From positions 1 through 13,780 of the forward strand of contig JAJCYN010000508.1 in NCBI GenBank assembly GCA_029262915.1: a DNA stretch of 13,780 bases, read 5' to 3'. Under the pieces are notes generated by a model. The model ran no database searches. It saw nothing but the letters and a program-made list of their open reading frames with translations, and was not told the DNA's origin. Made by a program: the position numbers and the translations under genes. Shown in pieces: positions 6,347-13,780 of this stretch. The stretch comes from Flavobacteriales bacterium (lineage in GTDB: Bacteria > Bacteroidota > Bacteroidia > Flavobacteriales_E > Vicingaceae). The stretch's first letter is position 1. Each line of letters starts with the position of its first letter.

Positions 6347-6418
6347 CGTCATTGCGAATGTAGTATAACGAAATGAAGCAATCTCATCAATAAGATTGCT
6401 TCGTTCCTCGCAATGACG
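6347..6418. repeat. 72-base dispersed-type hairpin repeat
   Basis: The outer arms CGTCATTGCG (6347-6356) and CGCAATGACG (6409-6418) pair, and so do the inner arms GAAGCAATCT (6375-6384) and AGATTGCTTC (6393-6402). ATTGCGA, ACGAAGCAATCT and CGCAATGAC are the recognisable pieces of a palindromic repeat found in many copies in some bacterial genomes; this is from memory. It lies just past the receptor stop (6429), where it could end or stabilise that transcript. Confidence 0.75.
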
Positions 6419-6428
6419 AACTACTGAA

Positions 6429-8870
6429 CTAAAACTTCATAGTCATCCCTACCAAGAAATTGGTTCCCGCTTGTGGATAATAAAAATTCTCAGTAATGGT
6501 TTCTCCAAAAATATAGCTGAAGGTATAACCATTGCTGCTGTAAAAAGTATCGAATATATTATTTGCCATAAAATTGATTGAAATCTCTCTAATTTTTTTA
6601 GGAAAAAGAGTGTAAGAAATTCTTCCGTTTACGGTTTGATAAGCATCAATTTTTCTTTTGTCATTAGCTGTATTGTCTAAAAATTGGTAGCCAACATACT
6701 TGGTTTGTAACATCAAATTAATTCCTTTAAACGGATTGTAGTCTATGGAAGCAGCTCCAATTATATCTGGCGAAAAAGAGATGTCAGAATTAGAAAAATT
6801 GTTTTCTACCAAGTCAAAACCATTGGTATAATCTGCAATAACCTCTATAAACTCGCTAATCTTGTTTTGAGAATAGGTTGTATTTAAATTCAATTTTACT
6901 TTTTTGCTAATTAAAAAACTAGTATTCAATTCAAATCCTGCTCGGTAACTTTCTACTACATTTATTCTAATTGGAGTACCCACATCGTTTAAAGCTCCTG
7001 TAGAAATTAGCTGATTATCGTAATCCATATAATAGAAATTTCCGTGAATAATTACTTTTTTAAATGTGAAATCTGCACCCAATTCATAATCATATAAAGT
7101 TTCGTGTTTGGGTTGCTTATTTGCCGGACTATCAATAAAATCGTTCCTGCTTGGTTCTTTATTTCCAACTGCAAAAGAAGCGTAAACTCTAATTTTCTTA
7201 TTTAATTTATGGCTAATTCCTACTTTCGGATTAAAAAACACAAAATTAGTGTCGACACTAATAGTACTCAAATCATTATCAATTCCTGAAACAATATAAT
7301 CAATTGTTCTAACTTGTAAATCGCCAAAAATATTGGTTTTTGAGCTCAATTTATAATTTGCTTTTAAGTAAGAATTAAAATCTTTTTTCTCTCCATTATT
7401 CCCATAATATTGATCTCTAATATCGCTTCCGTTAGAAAACTCCGTCCAAACAATTTCGCCAAAATGGTCACCATCATAAATGTTATAAGCTCCACCAAGC
7501 GTAACTTTAATCTTTTCTGATTTATAATTCAAATTATAAGTTGCTCCATAAAATGCATTATCCAACCATCTTCTTCTAATAAAATCGGAATTGGTAATTG
7601 TAGTATTTCCAATAACCAAATCGTTTAATCCGTAAGTAGAAAAAGCATCTTGCTTTCTAAACTGTTCAAAATAACCTCTTCCATAAGTATAATGAAAGGC
7701 CACTGTTGCATTTAGTTTTTCATTAAACTGGTTAGAAACATGCAATTGATAATGGTCTTGTTGGTAATTATCCACTTCATTTTCGTACTCATAAAAATTG
7801 TATGTTCTGCCAGAATTCAACAAATTATGTGATTGAGCAGAATCTAAACCATTGTTTATGGCATGGGTTTCCATAGCTTCTTTGTTACCCGTAATTCTAC
7901 TTTCTGGAGTACCCCACCATGACTGATAAGTAATTTCTTTACCAGAAAAAACAATCGCCTTTACGGACAATTTCTTGCCATAGTAACCACCAGATAAATA
8001 GAAACTTTTTAAATCTGAAGTTGCTCTATCAATGTAACCATCTGATTGAATGTTAGAAATTCTTCCATCAAAAGCAAAACGATTATTAATTAGCCCTGTT
8101 CCAAATTTTACGGTTTCTTTATGTGTATTAAAAGAACCGTAAGAGCCTGAAATTTCTCCGTAAGCTTTTTCCCTAAGTTCTAAAGTTTGTAAATTAACAG
8201 AACCACCAAAAGCACCAGCTCCATTAGTTGATGAACCAACTCCACGCTGTATTTGAATGCTTTCTGTAGATGAAGCAAAATCGGGCATATTTACCCAAAA
8301 AACTCCTTGCGATTCAGAATCGTTTAATGGAATTCCGTTAATGGTAACGTTAATTCTAGAAGCATCAGAACCTCTTAATCTAAAACCAGTGTAGCCAACT
8401 CCTGCACCTGCATCACTGGTTGAAACCATAGAAACAGAGTTTTCTAACAGAATTGGAATATCTTGACCTAAATTATTTTTCTCAAACTCTTGCTGGGAAA
8501 TATTGGTGTGTGCGAAAGGTGAATCATCTTCAACACGTGTTCCTGAAACAATTACTTCTTCTAATGAAGTGGTTGATTGTTTTAGATCAAAGTTTACCTC
8601 AACATCTTTAGTCAAATTATCTACATTAAAATGTTGCGTTTCATAACCAATAAAACTTACCTCAATCACATAGCTTCCTTCCTTGAGATTGGAGAGTTTA
8701 TACTTTCCATTATTGTCTGTAAAAACTCCCTTAAATGCTTCTGCAACACGAACTGTTGCTCCAATAATTGGTTGGTTTACTGAATCTTTAACTGTTCCCA
8801 ATATTGAAAATTGGGCAAATACATTAAACGTTGATACAATAATTACTGCTAAAAAAATAACTTTTTTCAT
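6429..8870 (-). CDS. TonB-dependent outer-membrane receptor, predicted thiamine uptake
   Basis: This 813-residue receptor has a signal peptide (MKKVIFLAVIIVSTFNVFA, about 1-19) and a carboxypeptidase-D regulatory-like domain (about 22-98, with GTVKDSVNQPIIGATV and GKYKLSNLKEGSYVIEV). A TonB-box-like segment follows (SLEEVIVSG, 102-110). The plug is at about 115-230 (GFRLRGSDASRINVTINGIP, IQRGVGSSTNGAGAFGGSV), and a beta-barrel runs to a terminal Phe in VGMTMKF. The length is normal and the frame is uninterrupted. The leader carries a complete TPP riboswitch, and the genes upstream encode a YkoF-like protein and a PnuC-family transporter. The substrate is therefore predicted to be thiamine or a derivative, as in the OMR1 receptors proposed for Bacteroidota. 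Substrate is inferred from regulation and context, not from barrel residues. Confidence 0.9.
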   Translation of the reverse strand: MKKVIFLAVIIVSTFNVFAQFSILGTVKDSVNQPIIGATVRVAEAFKGVFTDNNGKYKLSNLKEGSYVIEVSFIGYETQHFNVDNLTKDVEVNFDLKQSTTSLEEVIVSGTRVEDDSPFAHTNISQQEFEKNNLGQDIPILLENSVSMVSTSDAGAGVGYTGFRLRGSDASRINVTINGIPLNDSESQGVFWVNMPDFASSTESIQIQRGVGSSTNGAGAFGGSVNLQTLELREKAYGEISGSYGSFNTHKETVKFGTGLINNRFAFDGRISNIQSDGYIDRATSDLKSFYLSGGYYGKKLSVKAIVFSGKEITYQSWWGTPESRITGNKEAMETHAINNGLDSAQSHNLLNSGRTYNFYEYENEVDNYQQDHYQLHVSNQFNEKLNATVAFHYTYGRGYFEQFRKQDAFSTYGLNDLVIGNTTITNSDFIRRRWLDNAFYGATYNLNYKSEKIKVTLGGAYNIYDGDHFGEIVWTEFSNGSDIRDQYYGNNGEKKDFNSYLKANYKLSSKTNIFGDLQVRTIDYIVSGIDNDLSTISVDTNFVFFNPKVGISHKLNKKIRVYASFAVGNKEPSRNDFIDSPANKQPKHETLYDYELGADFTFKKVIIHGNFYYMDYDNQLISTGALNDVGTPIRINVVESYRAGFELNTSFLISKKVKLNLNTTYSQNKISEFIEVIADYTNGFDLVENNFSNSDISFSPDIIGAASIDYNPFKGINLMLQTKYVGYQFLDNTANDKRKIDAYQTVNGRISYTLFPKKIREISINFMANNIFDTFYSSNGYTFSYIFGETITENFYYPQAGTNFLVGMTMKF

Positions 8871-8884
8871 TTGTTAAATTTTAG

Positions 8885-8911
8885 ACGAACGATGTGGGGT
8901 AGCACATTCGT
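8885..8911 (-). promoter_or_regulatory. Candidate expression platform of the TPP riboswitch
   Basis: On the RNA, ACGAATGTG (8911-8903) can pair with CACATCGTTCGT (8896-8885) with a 3-base bulge. The ACCCCA at 8900-8895 is exactly complementary to TGGGGT in the 5' strand of the aptamer (9024-9019). The two pairings compete, which suggests a switch between aptamer and leader fold. There is no T run after the hairpin, and the start codon lies 15 bases downstream, so control of translation is likelier than termination. Confidence 0.4.
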
Positions 8912-8929
8912 TATGTTAATAATAAATTT

Positions 8930-9029
8930 AATTTACCTACGCCAGCATTATCTGGATCAGGTTTATTTTCCTATTCTTATAGAAAAAATGGGTATAATCT
9001 CAGCCTGAAAAGTAAGGCACCCCAATGAG
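8930..9029 (-). ncRNA. TPP riboswitch (THI element)
   Basis: Read on the minus strand, the conserved THI-box blocks occur in order. They are GGGGTGCC (9023-9016), CTGAGA (9003-8998) followed by ATACCC, ACCTGATCC (8962-8954), and GCTGGCGTAGG (8946-8936). The variable part between ATACCC and ACCTGATCC is a short AU-rich hairpin. The aptamer binds thiamine pyrophosphate and would lower expression of the receptor that begins 60 bases downstream at 8870. Confidence 0.95.
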
Positions 9030-9035
9030 ATAATG

Positions 9036-9064
9036 CAAATGTAAAAATTAAATGAACTTATCAA
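9036..9064 (-). promoter_or_regulatory. Promoter of the riboswitch and receptor transcript
   Basis: On the minus strand, TTG (9064-9062), an 18-base spacer and TACATTTG (9043-9036), an exact TAnnTTTG element. Transcription would start near 9031, right at the 5' edge of the aptamer (9029), as expected for a riboswitch leader. The promoter overlaps the last codons and stop (9050-9048) of the kinase fusion gene, so the receptor is a separate transcription unit. Confidence 0.65.
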
Positions 9065-9866
9065 TTATTTCTTTACACTTTTTTATTCGAGTAAGAACAT
9101 CACCAGAAATAACATAATAAGTGAGTTGATGTTTTTCAAGAAGTTTTTTATAACTCTCAAACAAACGTTTTCTATCTGCTAACTTTGGATGTTCTCTTAA
9201 GACGTCCTCTTCCCACTCAATATCAATGGCACACAAAAAGTAGATTTTACCTTTCCCTTTTTTTAAATAGTCATTAATCCATTTGATTTCTTGGTTGTAT
9301 TTTTCCTTTATCCAAATGGCATAAACCGTTAAATCTGTGTCTAAAAAAGTCAGTTGCTCTGCTAAGTTTTCCTCTTGATTCATTTGGCCTCTTGCCATAA
9401 TTAAAACATCTTTCAAATCGTAGGGCCGATTAAGGTCTTCTAAATATTCTCTGGCATATTCTTTAACAAAGGTGGTATTGTATTCCTTAGCTAATAAATT
9501 TGCTAAAGTTGTTTTTCCAGAAGATTCTGGTCCTGTTATGACAATTTTCTTAAAAAGAATGTCATCCTGAGCCTGTCGAAGGATAGAATTCTTCGACAAC
9601 TCTATTAATAAATCATAATCCTCATTAATTAACGCTTCTTTCTTTTTCCTCGACAACCCTTTTATTTGTTTCTCTTTTTCGATTGCTTGATTAATGTCAT
9701 TATAACACTCAGACCAAGTCAATTCCAACGGCCGTCTTTTAAAAACATAAGAATTTGGGTCATCACTACTTTGATGTTCATTAAATCTTTTTTCTAAATC
9801 ATTCGTTACGCCTGTATAGTAAGAATCATCAGAACATTTAAGAATATATACGTAGTAATATTTCAT
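9048..9866 (-). CDS. GIY-YIG nuclease domain fused to a NadR-like kinase domain, joined by a translated repeat
   Basis: Residues 1-90 form a small GIY-YIG domain (YVYILKCSDD, then YYTGVTNDLEKRFNEHQ, with R27 and a conserved Glu in AIEKEKQIKG), like the UPF0213/YhbQ single-domain nucleases. Residues 95-103 (ILRQAQDDI) are the translation of a 23-base dispersed repeat at 9582-9560. From 107 to 272 there is a P-loop kinase domain like the ribosylnicotinamide kinase part of NadR, with Walker A GPESSGKTT (112-120), FVKEYAREYL, FLDTDLTVYAIW and HPKLADRKRLF. It follows the PnuC-family gene by 112 bases filled with the same repeat. Its place beside YkoF-like and TPP-controlled genes makes thiamine a likelier kinase substrate than nicotinamide riboside, but this is inference. 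The kinase part has no ATG, GTG or TTG of its own at the joint. Whether the nuclease part is active is unknown. Confidence 0.88.
   Translation of the reverse strand: MKYYYVYILKCSDDSYYTGVTNDLEKRFNEHQSSDDPNSYVFKRRPLELTWSECYNDINQAIEKEKQIKGLSRKKKEALINEDYDLLIELSKNSILRQAQDDILFKKIVITGPESSGKTTLANLLAKEYNTTFVKEYAREYLEDLNRPYDLKDVLIMARGQMNQEENLAEQLTFLDTDLTVYAIWIKEKYNQEIKWINDYLKKGKGKIYFLCAIDIEWEEDVLREHPKLADRKRLFESYKKLLEKHQLTYYVISGDVLTRIKKCKEIIDKFI
9560..9599. repeat. REP-like repeat doublet inside the fusion gene
   Basis: The full repeat unit is 9560-9582, which starts TGTCATCCTGAGCC and ends TGTCGAAGG. It is followed by a half copy in the opposite sense (CTTCGACAA, 9591-9599), so TGTCGAAG and CTTCGACA form an 8-bp stem around 9 bases. 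The 23 bases recur exactly, inverted, at 9898-9920. On the minus strand the doublet is translated in frame as residues 90-103. Confidence 0.9.
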
Positions 9867-9897
9867 AGGAAAATGTAAAGATATGATAGTTTTTTAC

Positions 9898-9958
9898 CCT
9901 TCGACAGGCTCAGGATGACAAAACTAACAACCCTTTTTCACACTGAACTTGTCGAAGT
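9898..9958. repeat. REP-like repeat doublet upstream of the fusion gene
   Basis: Positions 9898-9920 are the exact inverse of the 23-base repeat at 9560-9582. A diverged copy in the opposite sense follows at 9939-9958 (CACACTGAACTTGTCGAAGT). The pair can form a stem of CTTCGACAGGCTCAG with CTGAACTTGTCGAAG, 13 of 15 matching. It occupies the gap between the transporter stop (9979) and the fusion gene start (9866) and may also affect read-through between them. Confidence 0.85.
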
Positions 9959-9978
9959 AAAGACAAAGAATAAAAATA

Positions 9979-10563
9979 TTAGACTCTTATCACATTTAAT
10001 TTCTTCCATTGCAAATAACCATAAACAGCAATAACCGAATAAGCTACCATCAACAAAGCATAAATTTCTAATCCTCTACTAAAATAAAGGTAAGTGGTAA
10101 CAGTATCTATCACTATCCAATAAATCCAATTTTCTATCCATTTTTTAGTAGTTAAATAAGTAGCTATAAAACTAAAAATAGTAGTAAATGAATCTATCAT
10201 TGGTCTTTCCGACTCTTCAAAAAATGAGGTTAGAACATAATAAAGTCCCATTGAAAAAACTATTCCAACCCCAATGATAAAAAGGTGAGTTAGCATTTTT
10301 CTTTGATAAACTTCTGCTTCATTTTTTTGATTCTTCCAGTTGATCCAACCATAAATTCCAGCCAACACATAAAAAATATACAGAACTGCTTCTGCATATA
10401 GTTTAGCATAAATCACAAAAAGAGCAATACTCAACAAAGAACCCAAAATGCCAAAAATCCAACAAGAAATTTTGTTTTTTGCAGCTAAAACAACATAGAT
10501 AATTCCAAGAATTACAGCCACAATTTCTAATAGTAAAGCAATATTATTAGATACCCAAGTCAC
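9979..10563 (-). CDS. pnuC: PnuC-family inner-membrane vitamin transporter, predicted thiamine (PnuT-like)
   Basis: The 194 residues contain about seven hydrophobic segments, as in the PnuC/PnuT family, which moves nicotinamide riboside or thiamine by facilitated diffusion and relies on a kinase for trapping. Family motifs are KNKISCWIFGILGSLLS (29-45), YAEAVLYIFYVLAGIYGWINW (56-76), KWIENWIYWIVIDTVTTYLYFSRGL (141-165) and YGYLQW (181-186). The start is GTG at 10563; no in-frame ATG lies nearby, and the frame overlaps the end of the YkoF-like gene by 17 bases, which implies translational coupling. The PnuC family is certain. Choosing thiamine rests on the overlapping YkoF-like gene and the nearby TPP-regulated receptor; nicotinamide riboside remains the alternative because the kinase resembles NadR. 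Confidence 0.9.
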   Translation of the reverse strand: MTWVSNNIALLLEIVAVILGIIYVVLAAKNKISCWIFGILGSLLSIALFVIYAKLYAEAVLYIFYVLAGIYGWINWKNQKNEAEVYQRKMLTHLFIIGVGIVFSMGLYYVLTSFFEESERPMIDSFTTIFSFIATYLTTKKWIENWIYWIVIDTVTTYLYFSRGLEIYALLMVAYSVIAVYGYLQWKKLNVIRV

Positions 10564-10795
10564 CCCATAATACTTTCATTACAAAAATGGCTTTACCATA
10601 TTTTTCAAAAGAAATTTTCATTTCTTTTTGAAGTATTCCCATTACCTCGTCATAATTACCAGTAATTTGAGTACTGGTGGCGTTGGTTTTTATTGTTAGG
10701 TTTTTATTCTCCTTTAATCGTTGAATGAAATCCAAAATTGATGGTTCGTAATCCTCATTTAAAGGGTATTTACTTATTTCTACAGTTGTTTTCAT
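10547..10795 (-). CDS. YkoF-like thiamine/HMP-binding protein, single domain
   Basis: The 82 residues match one copy of the domain found twice in Bacillus YkoF and once in MTH1187-type thiamine-binding proteins. The marks are VEISKYPLNEDY (5-16), a helix (IQRLKE), TNATSTQITGNYDEVM (37-52) and FEKYGKAIFVMKV (63-75). YkoF binds thiamine and hydroxymethylpyrimidine. This protein has no signal peptide, so it should act in the cytoplasm, perhaps receiving substrate from the PnuC-family transporter whose gene overlaps its 3' end by 17 bases. The upstream region has no TPP riboswitch. Only a weak promoter-like pair is seen there (TTG 10857-10855, 23-base spacer, TATATTTA 10831-10824), overlapping a terminator-like hairpin. 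Confidence 0.8.
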   Translation of the reverse strand: MKTTVEISKYPLNEDYEPSILDFIQRLKENKNLTIKTNATSTQITGNYDEVMGILQKEMKISFEKYGKAIFVMKVLWGDLGI

Positions 10796-10843
10796 AGTGT
10801 AGTTTTTCTAACAGAAGAGATTTTAAATATAATTATTAATCAA

Positions 10844-10872
10844 AAAAGACTACTCAATATGAATAGTCTTTT
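10844..10872. terminator. Terminator-like hairpin between divergent genes
   Basis: AAAAGACTA (10844-10852) and TAGTCTTTT (10864-10872) form a 9-bp stem around 11 bases. On the minus strand it is followed by a run of six T, the classic intrinsic terminator shape; on the plus strand by TTTTATT. It lies 49 bases upstream of the YkoF-like gene and about 117 bases upstream of the T9SS gene, in a gap (10796-10989) with no other structure I can identify. A terminator in front of both genes suggests a leader attenuator or a leftover of a lost gene. Confidence 0.6.
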
Positions 10873-10989
10873 ATTAACATTTTTCAACAATTATAGTATT
10901 GAATTTTTGCACCTACAAATTAACCTTATACACAAAATGCAACCATTTATTAATAATCTACATCTTCTGTATATTAATACAACTGAATT

Positions 10990-12360
10990 ATGAGTAAAAG
11001 TATTTTGATTTTTTCACTGTTGCTTCTGAGTAATTTTTTATTAGCTCAAAATGAAAGCAATATTTGGTATTTCGGCAGGAATGTTGGTGTTGATTTTAAT
11101 TCTGGGACTCCTGTAGCTATTAATAATGGAGCCTTAAACACACTAGAAGGATGTGCTACGATTTCAGATAGTCAAGGGAATTTATTATTCTACACAAATA
11201 GTGATACCGTATGGAATAAAAATCACAATGTAATGCCAAACGGTAGTGGATTAATGGGAACATTTTCTACAACACAGACGGCAATTGTAAAAAAGCCTGG
11301 CAGCAATTCTATATACTATGTTTTAACATTAGATGCTCTTGGAGGCCCTAATGGTTTCAGGTATTCGGAGGTAGATATGAATTTACAAGGTGGAAATGGT
11401 GATGTGACTTCAAACAAGAACATCCTGATTGTTAGTCCTGTATGCGAAAAAGTATTGGTAGCTAGACACCAAAACAATATAGATTATTGGGTAATTGTTC
11501 ATTTATTTGGTTCCAACATATTTCATAGCTATCTGCTAACCTCATCTGGGTTTAACATAACACCTGCTACTAGTTCCGTTGGAGCCACAATCAATTCCAC
11601 ACAAAACACATTAGGTTATATGAAAGTTAGTTTAGATAGAAGTCGCATCGCTTCTGCTAATACGGGTGGTTTTCAAATACCAAACACCGTAGATCTATTT
11701 GACTTTAACTCAGCAACTGGAATATTAAGTAATTCTATAACTTTAACTAATTTCCCCATAACAATGCAACCTTATGGAGTCGAGTTTTCCCCAAATGGAA
11801 AAGTCTTGTACGTAACTGACGGCACTGATCCAGATTTAATTCAATTTGATCTTTTGGCTGGTAGTGCAACAGCCATTAATAATTCAAGAGTAGATATCAA
11901 TACAGGAGGATTTGGTATAGGGGCACTTCAGATGGGACCAGATTTAAAAATTTATAGAGCTGTTAGTTTTGCTTTAGATTCTTCAGCTTTAGGAGTAATA
12001 AATAATCCTAATGTTATTGGACCGGGTTCAAATTTTGTTGCAAATGGAGTACCTCTTGACAACAAAAGAGTTACACTTGGCCTACCGCCTCTAATTAATC
12101 CATCATCTTTTGCTGTAGGAATAAAAGACATCATTAAGCCCAAACAAATCATTTATCCAAATCCATCCTCATTTAAGATAAATATTGAGATCTCAACGAA
12201 AGTAGATATGATTGATATTTTTGATATTTCTGGAAAACTAATAACTTCTTTTTCAGAACATCTGAATTCACTTAATATATCTAAACTACCTAATGGAGTT
12301 TATTTTTTAAGAATCTCTTCAACAGATGAAATAATTATCAAAAAATTTGTCAAACAATAA
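10990..12360 (+). CDS. Secreted propeller-type protein with T9SS C-terminal sorting domain
   Basis: The 456 residues begin with a signal peptide (MSKSILIFSLLLLSNFLLA, cut before QNES). The mature N-terminus (NIWYFGRNVGVDFNSG, then LEGCATISDSQGNLLFYTN and VWNKNHNVMPNGSGL) is a recurrent opening of Bacteroidota secreted proteins, followed by propeller-like repeats such as QPYGVEFSPNGKVLYVTD and GALQMGPDLKIYRA. The last ~70 residues are a type A T9SS sorting domain with IIYPNPSSFKINI, VDMIDIFDISGKLI and LPNGVYFLRISSTDEIIIKKF. It should be exported by Sec, carried through the T9SS and released or anchored at the surface with the tail removed. The frame is intact, unlike the propeller gene at 2897. 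It converges on the isocitrate dehydrogenase gene with only 10 bases between stops. Ligand and role are unknown. Confidence 0.9.
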   Translation: MSKSILIFSLLLLSNFLLAQNESNIWYFGRNVGVDFNSGTPVAINNGALNTLEGCATISDSQGNLLFYTNSDTVWNKNHNVMPNGSGLMGTFSTTQTAIVKKPGSNSIYYVLTLDALGGPNGFRYSEVDMNLQGGNGDVTSNKNILIVSPVCEKVLVARHQNNIDYWVIVHLFGSNIFHSYLLTSSGFNITPATSSVGATINSTQNTLGYMKVSLDRSRIASANTGGFQIPNTVDLFDFNSATGILSNSITLTNFPITMQPYGVEFSPNGKVLYVTDGTDPDLIQFDLLAGSATAINNSRVDINTGGFGIGALQMGPDLKIYRAVSFALDSSALGVINNPNVIGPGSNFVANGVPLDNKRVTLGLPPLINPSSFAVGIKDIIKPKQIIYPNPSSFKINIEISTKVDMIDIFDISGKLITSFSEHLNSLNISKLPNGVYFLRISSTDEIIIKKFVKQ

Positions 12361-12370
12361 TCTTTCTATT

Positions 12371-13780
<1,410 letters not shown>

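Noticed and set aside
8683..8877. 64-codon plus-strand frame over the receptor N-terminus
   Set aside because: Antisense to the signal peptide and regulatory-like domain of the receptor; no independent support.
9900..9958. tRNA-like or attachment-site structure upstream of the fusion gene
   Set aside because: The folding is explained by the inverted REP-like units; there is no tRNA cloverleaf, no CCA end and no integrase in the window.
11952..12152. 66-codon minus-strand frame
   Set aside because: Antisense to the intact T9SS-sorted gene at 10990-12360; no independent support.

Overview
The window reads as an AT-rich chromosome segment of a Bacteroidota bacterium, most likely a marine or freshwater flavobacterial or cryomorph-type lineage. 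The evidence is two secreted proteins with type IX secretion (T9SS) C-terminal sorting domains, a large Ig/PKD-like surface protein, a TonB-dependent receptor with an N-terminal carboxypeptidase-D-like domain, and several promoters of the Bacteroidota form TTG-N17..23-TAnnTTTG. Translation starts lack Shine-Dalgarno sequences. No tRNA, rRNA, CRISPR array or transposase is visible.

Layout. Positions 1-2746 (minus) hold the first 915 codons of a large surface adhesin that runs off the left edge. Divergent from it, 2897-4689 (plus) encodes a secreted protein with seven near-identical ~56-residue repeats, probably a seven-bladed propeller. Its T9SS tail is out of frame because of a 2-base AG duplication near 4313-4316. 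Positions 4733-5211 hold two small plus-strand genes separated by a hairpin. A minus-strand cluster follows: a DUF1801 protein (6284-5868), a group III truncated haemoglobin (5866-5498) and a 50-residue Cys/Lys-rich protein (5440-5288). The last has its own promoter with a Fur-family-like 7-1-7 palindrome between the promoter elements.

The centre (6429-10795, minus) is a thiamine salvage locus. In transcription order it carries a YkoF-like thiamine-binding protein, a PnuC/PnuT-family inner-membrane transporter, a GIY-YIG domain fused to a NadR-like kinase, then a TPP riboswitch with its own promoter driving a TonB-dependent receptor. In the inferred pathway the receptor brings thiamine across the outer membrane, YkoF-like protein binds it, the PnuC-family protein moves it across the inner membrane, and the kinase may trap it by phosphorylation. 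The GIY-YIG segment is bracketed by doublets of a dispersed REP-like repeat. One repeat is translated (ILRQAQDDI) and forms the joint between the two domains, so the segment looks like a repeat-bounded cassette that landed in the operon and captured the kinase gene. This is the most unusual structure in the window.

The right end holds a plus-strand T9SS-sorted protein (10990-12360), convergent by 10 bases with the C-terminal 469 residues of monomeric NADP-dependent isocitrate dehydrogenase (minus, runs off the right edge). All metal, substrate and coenzyme residues expected in this portion can be located.
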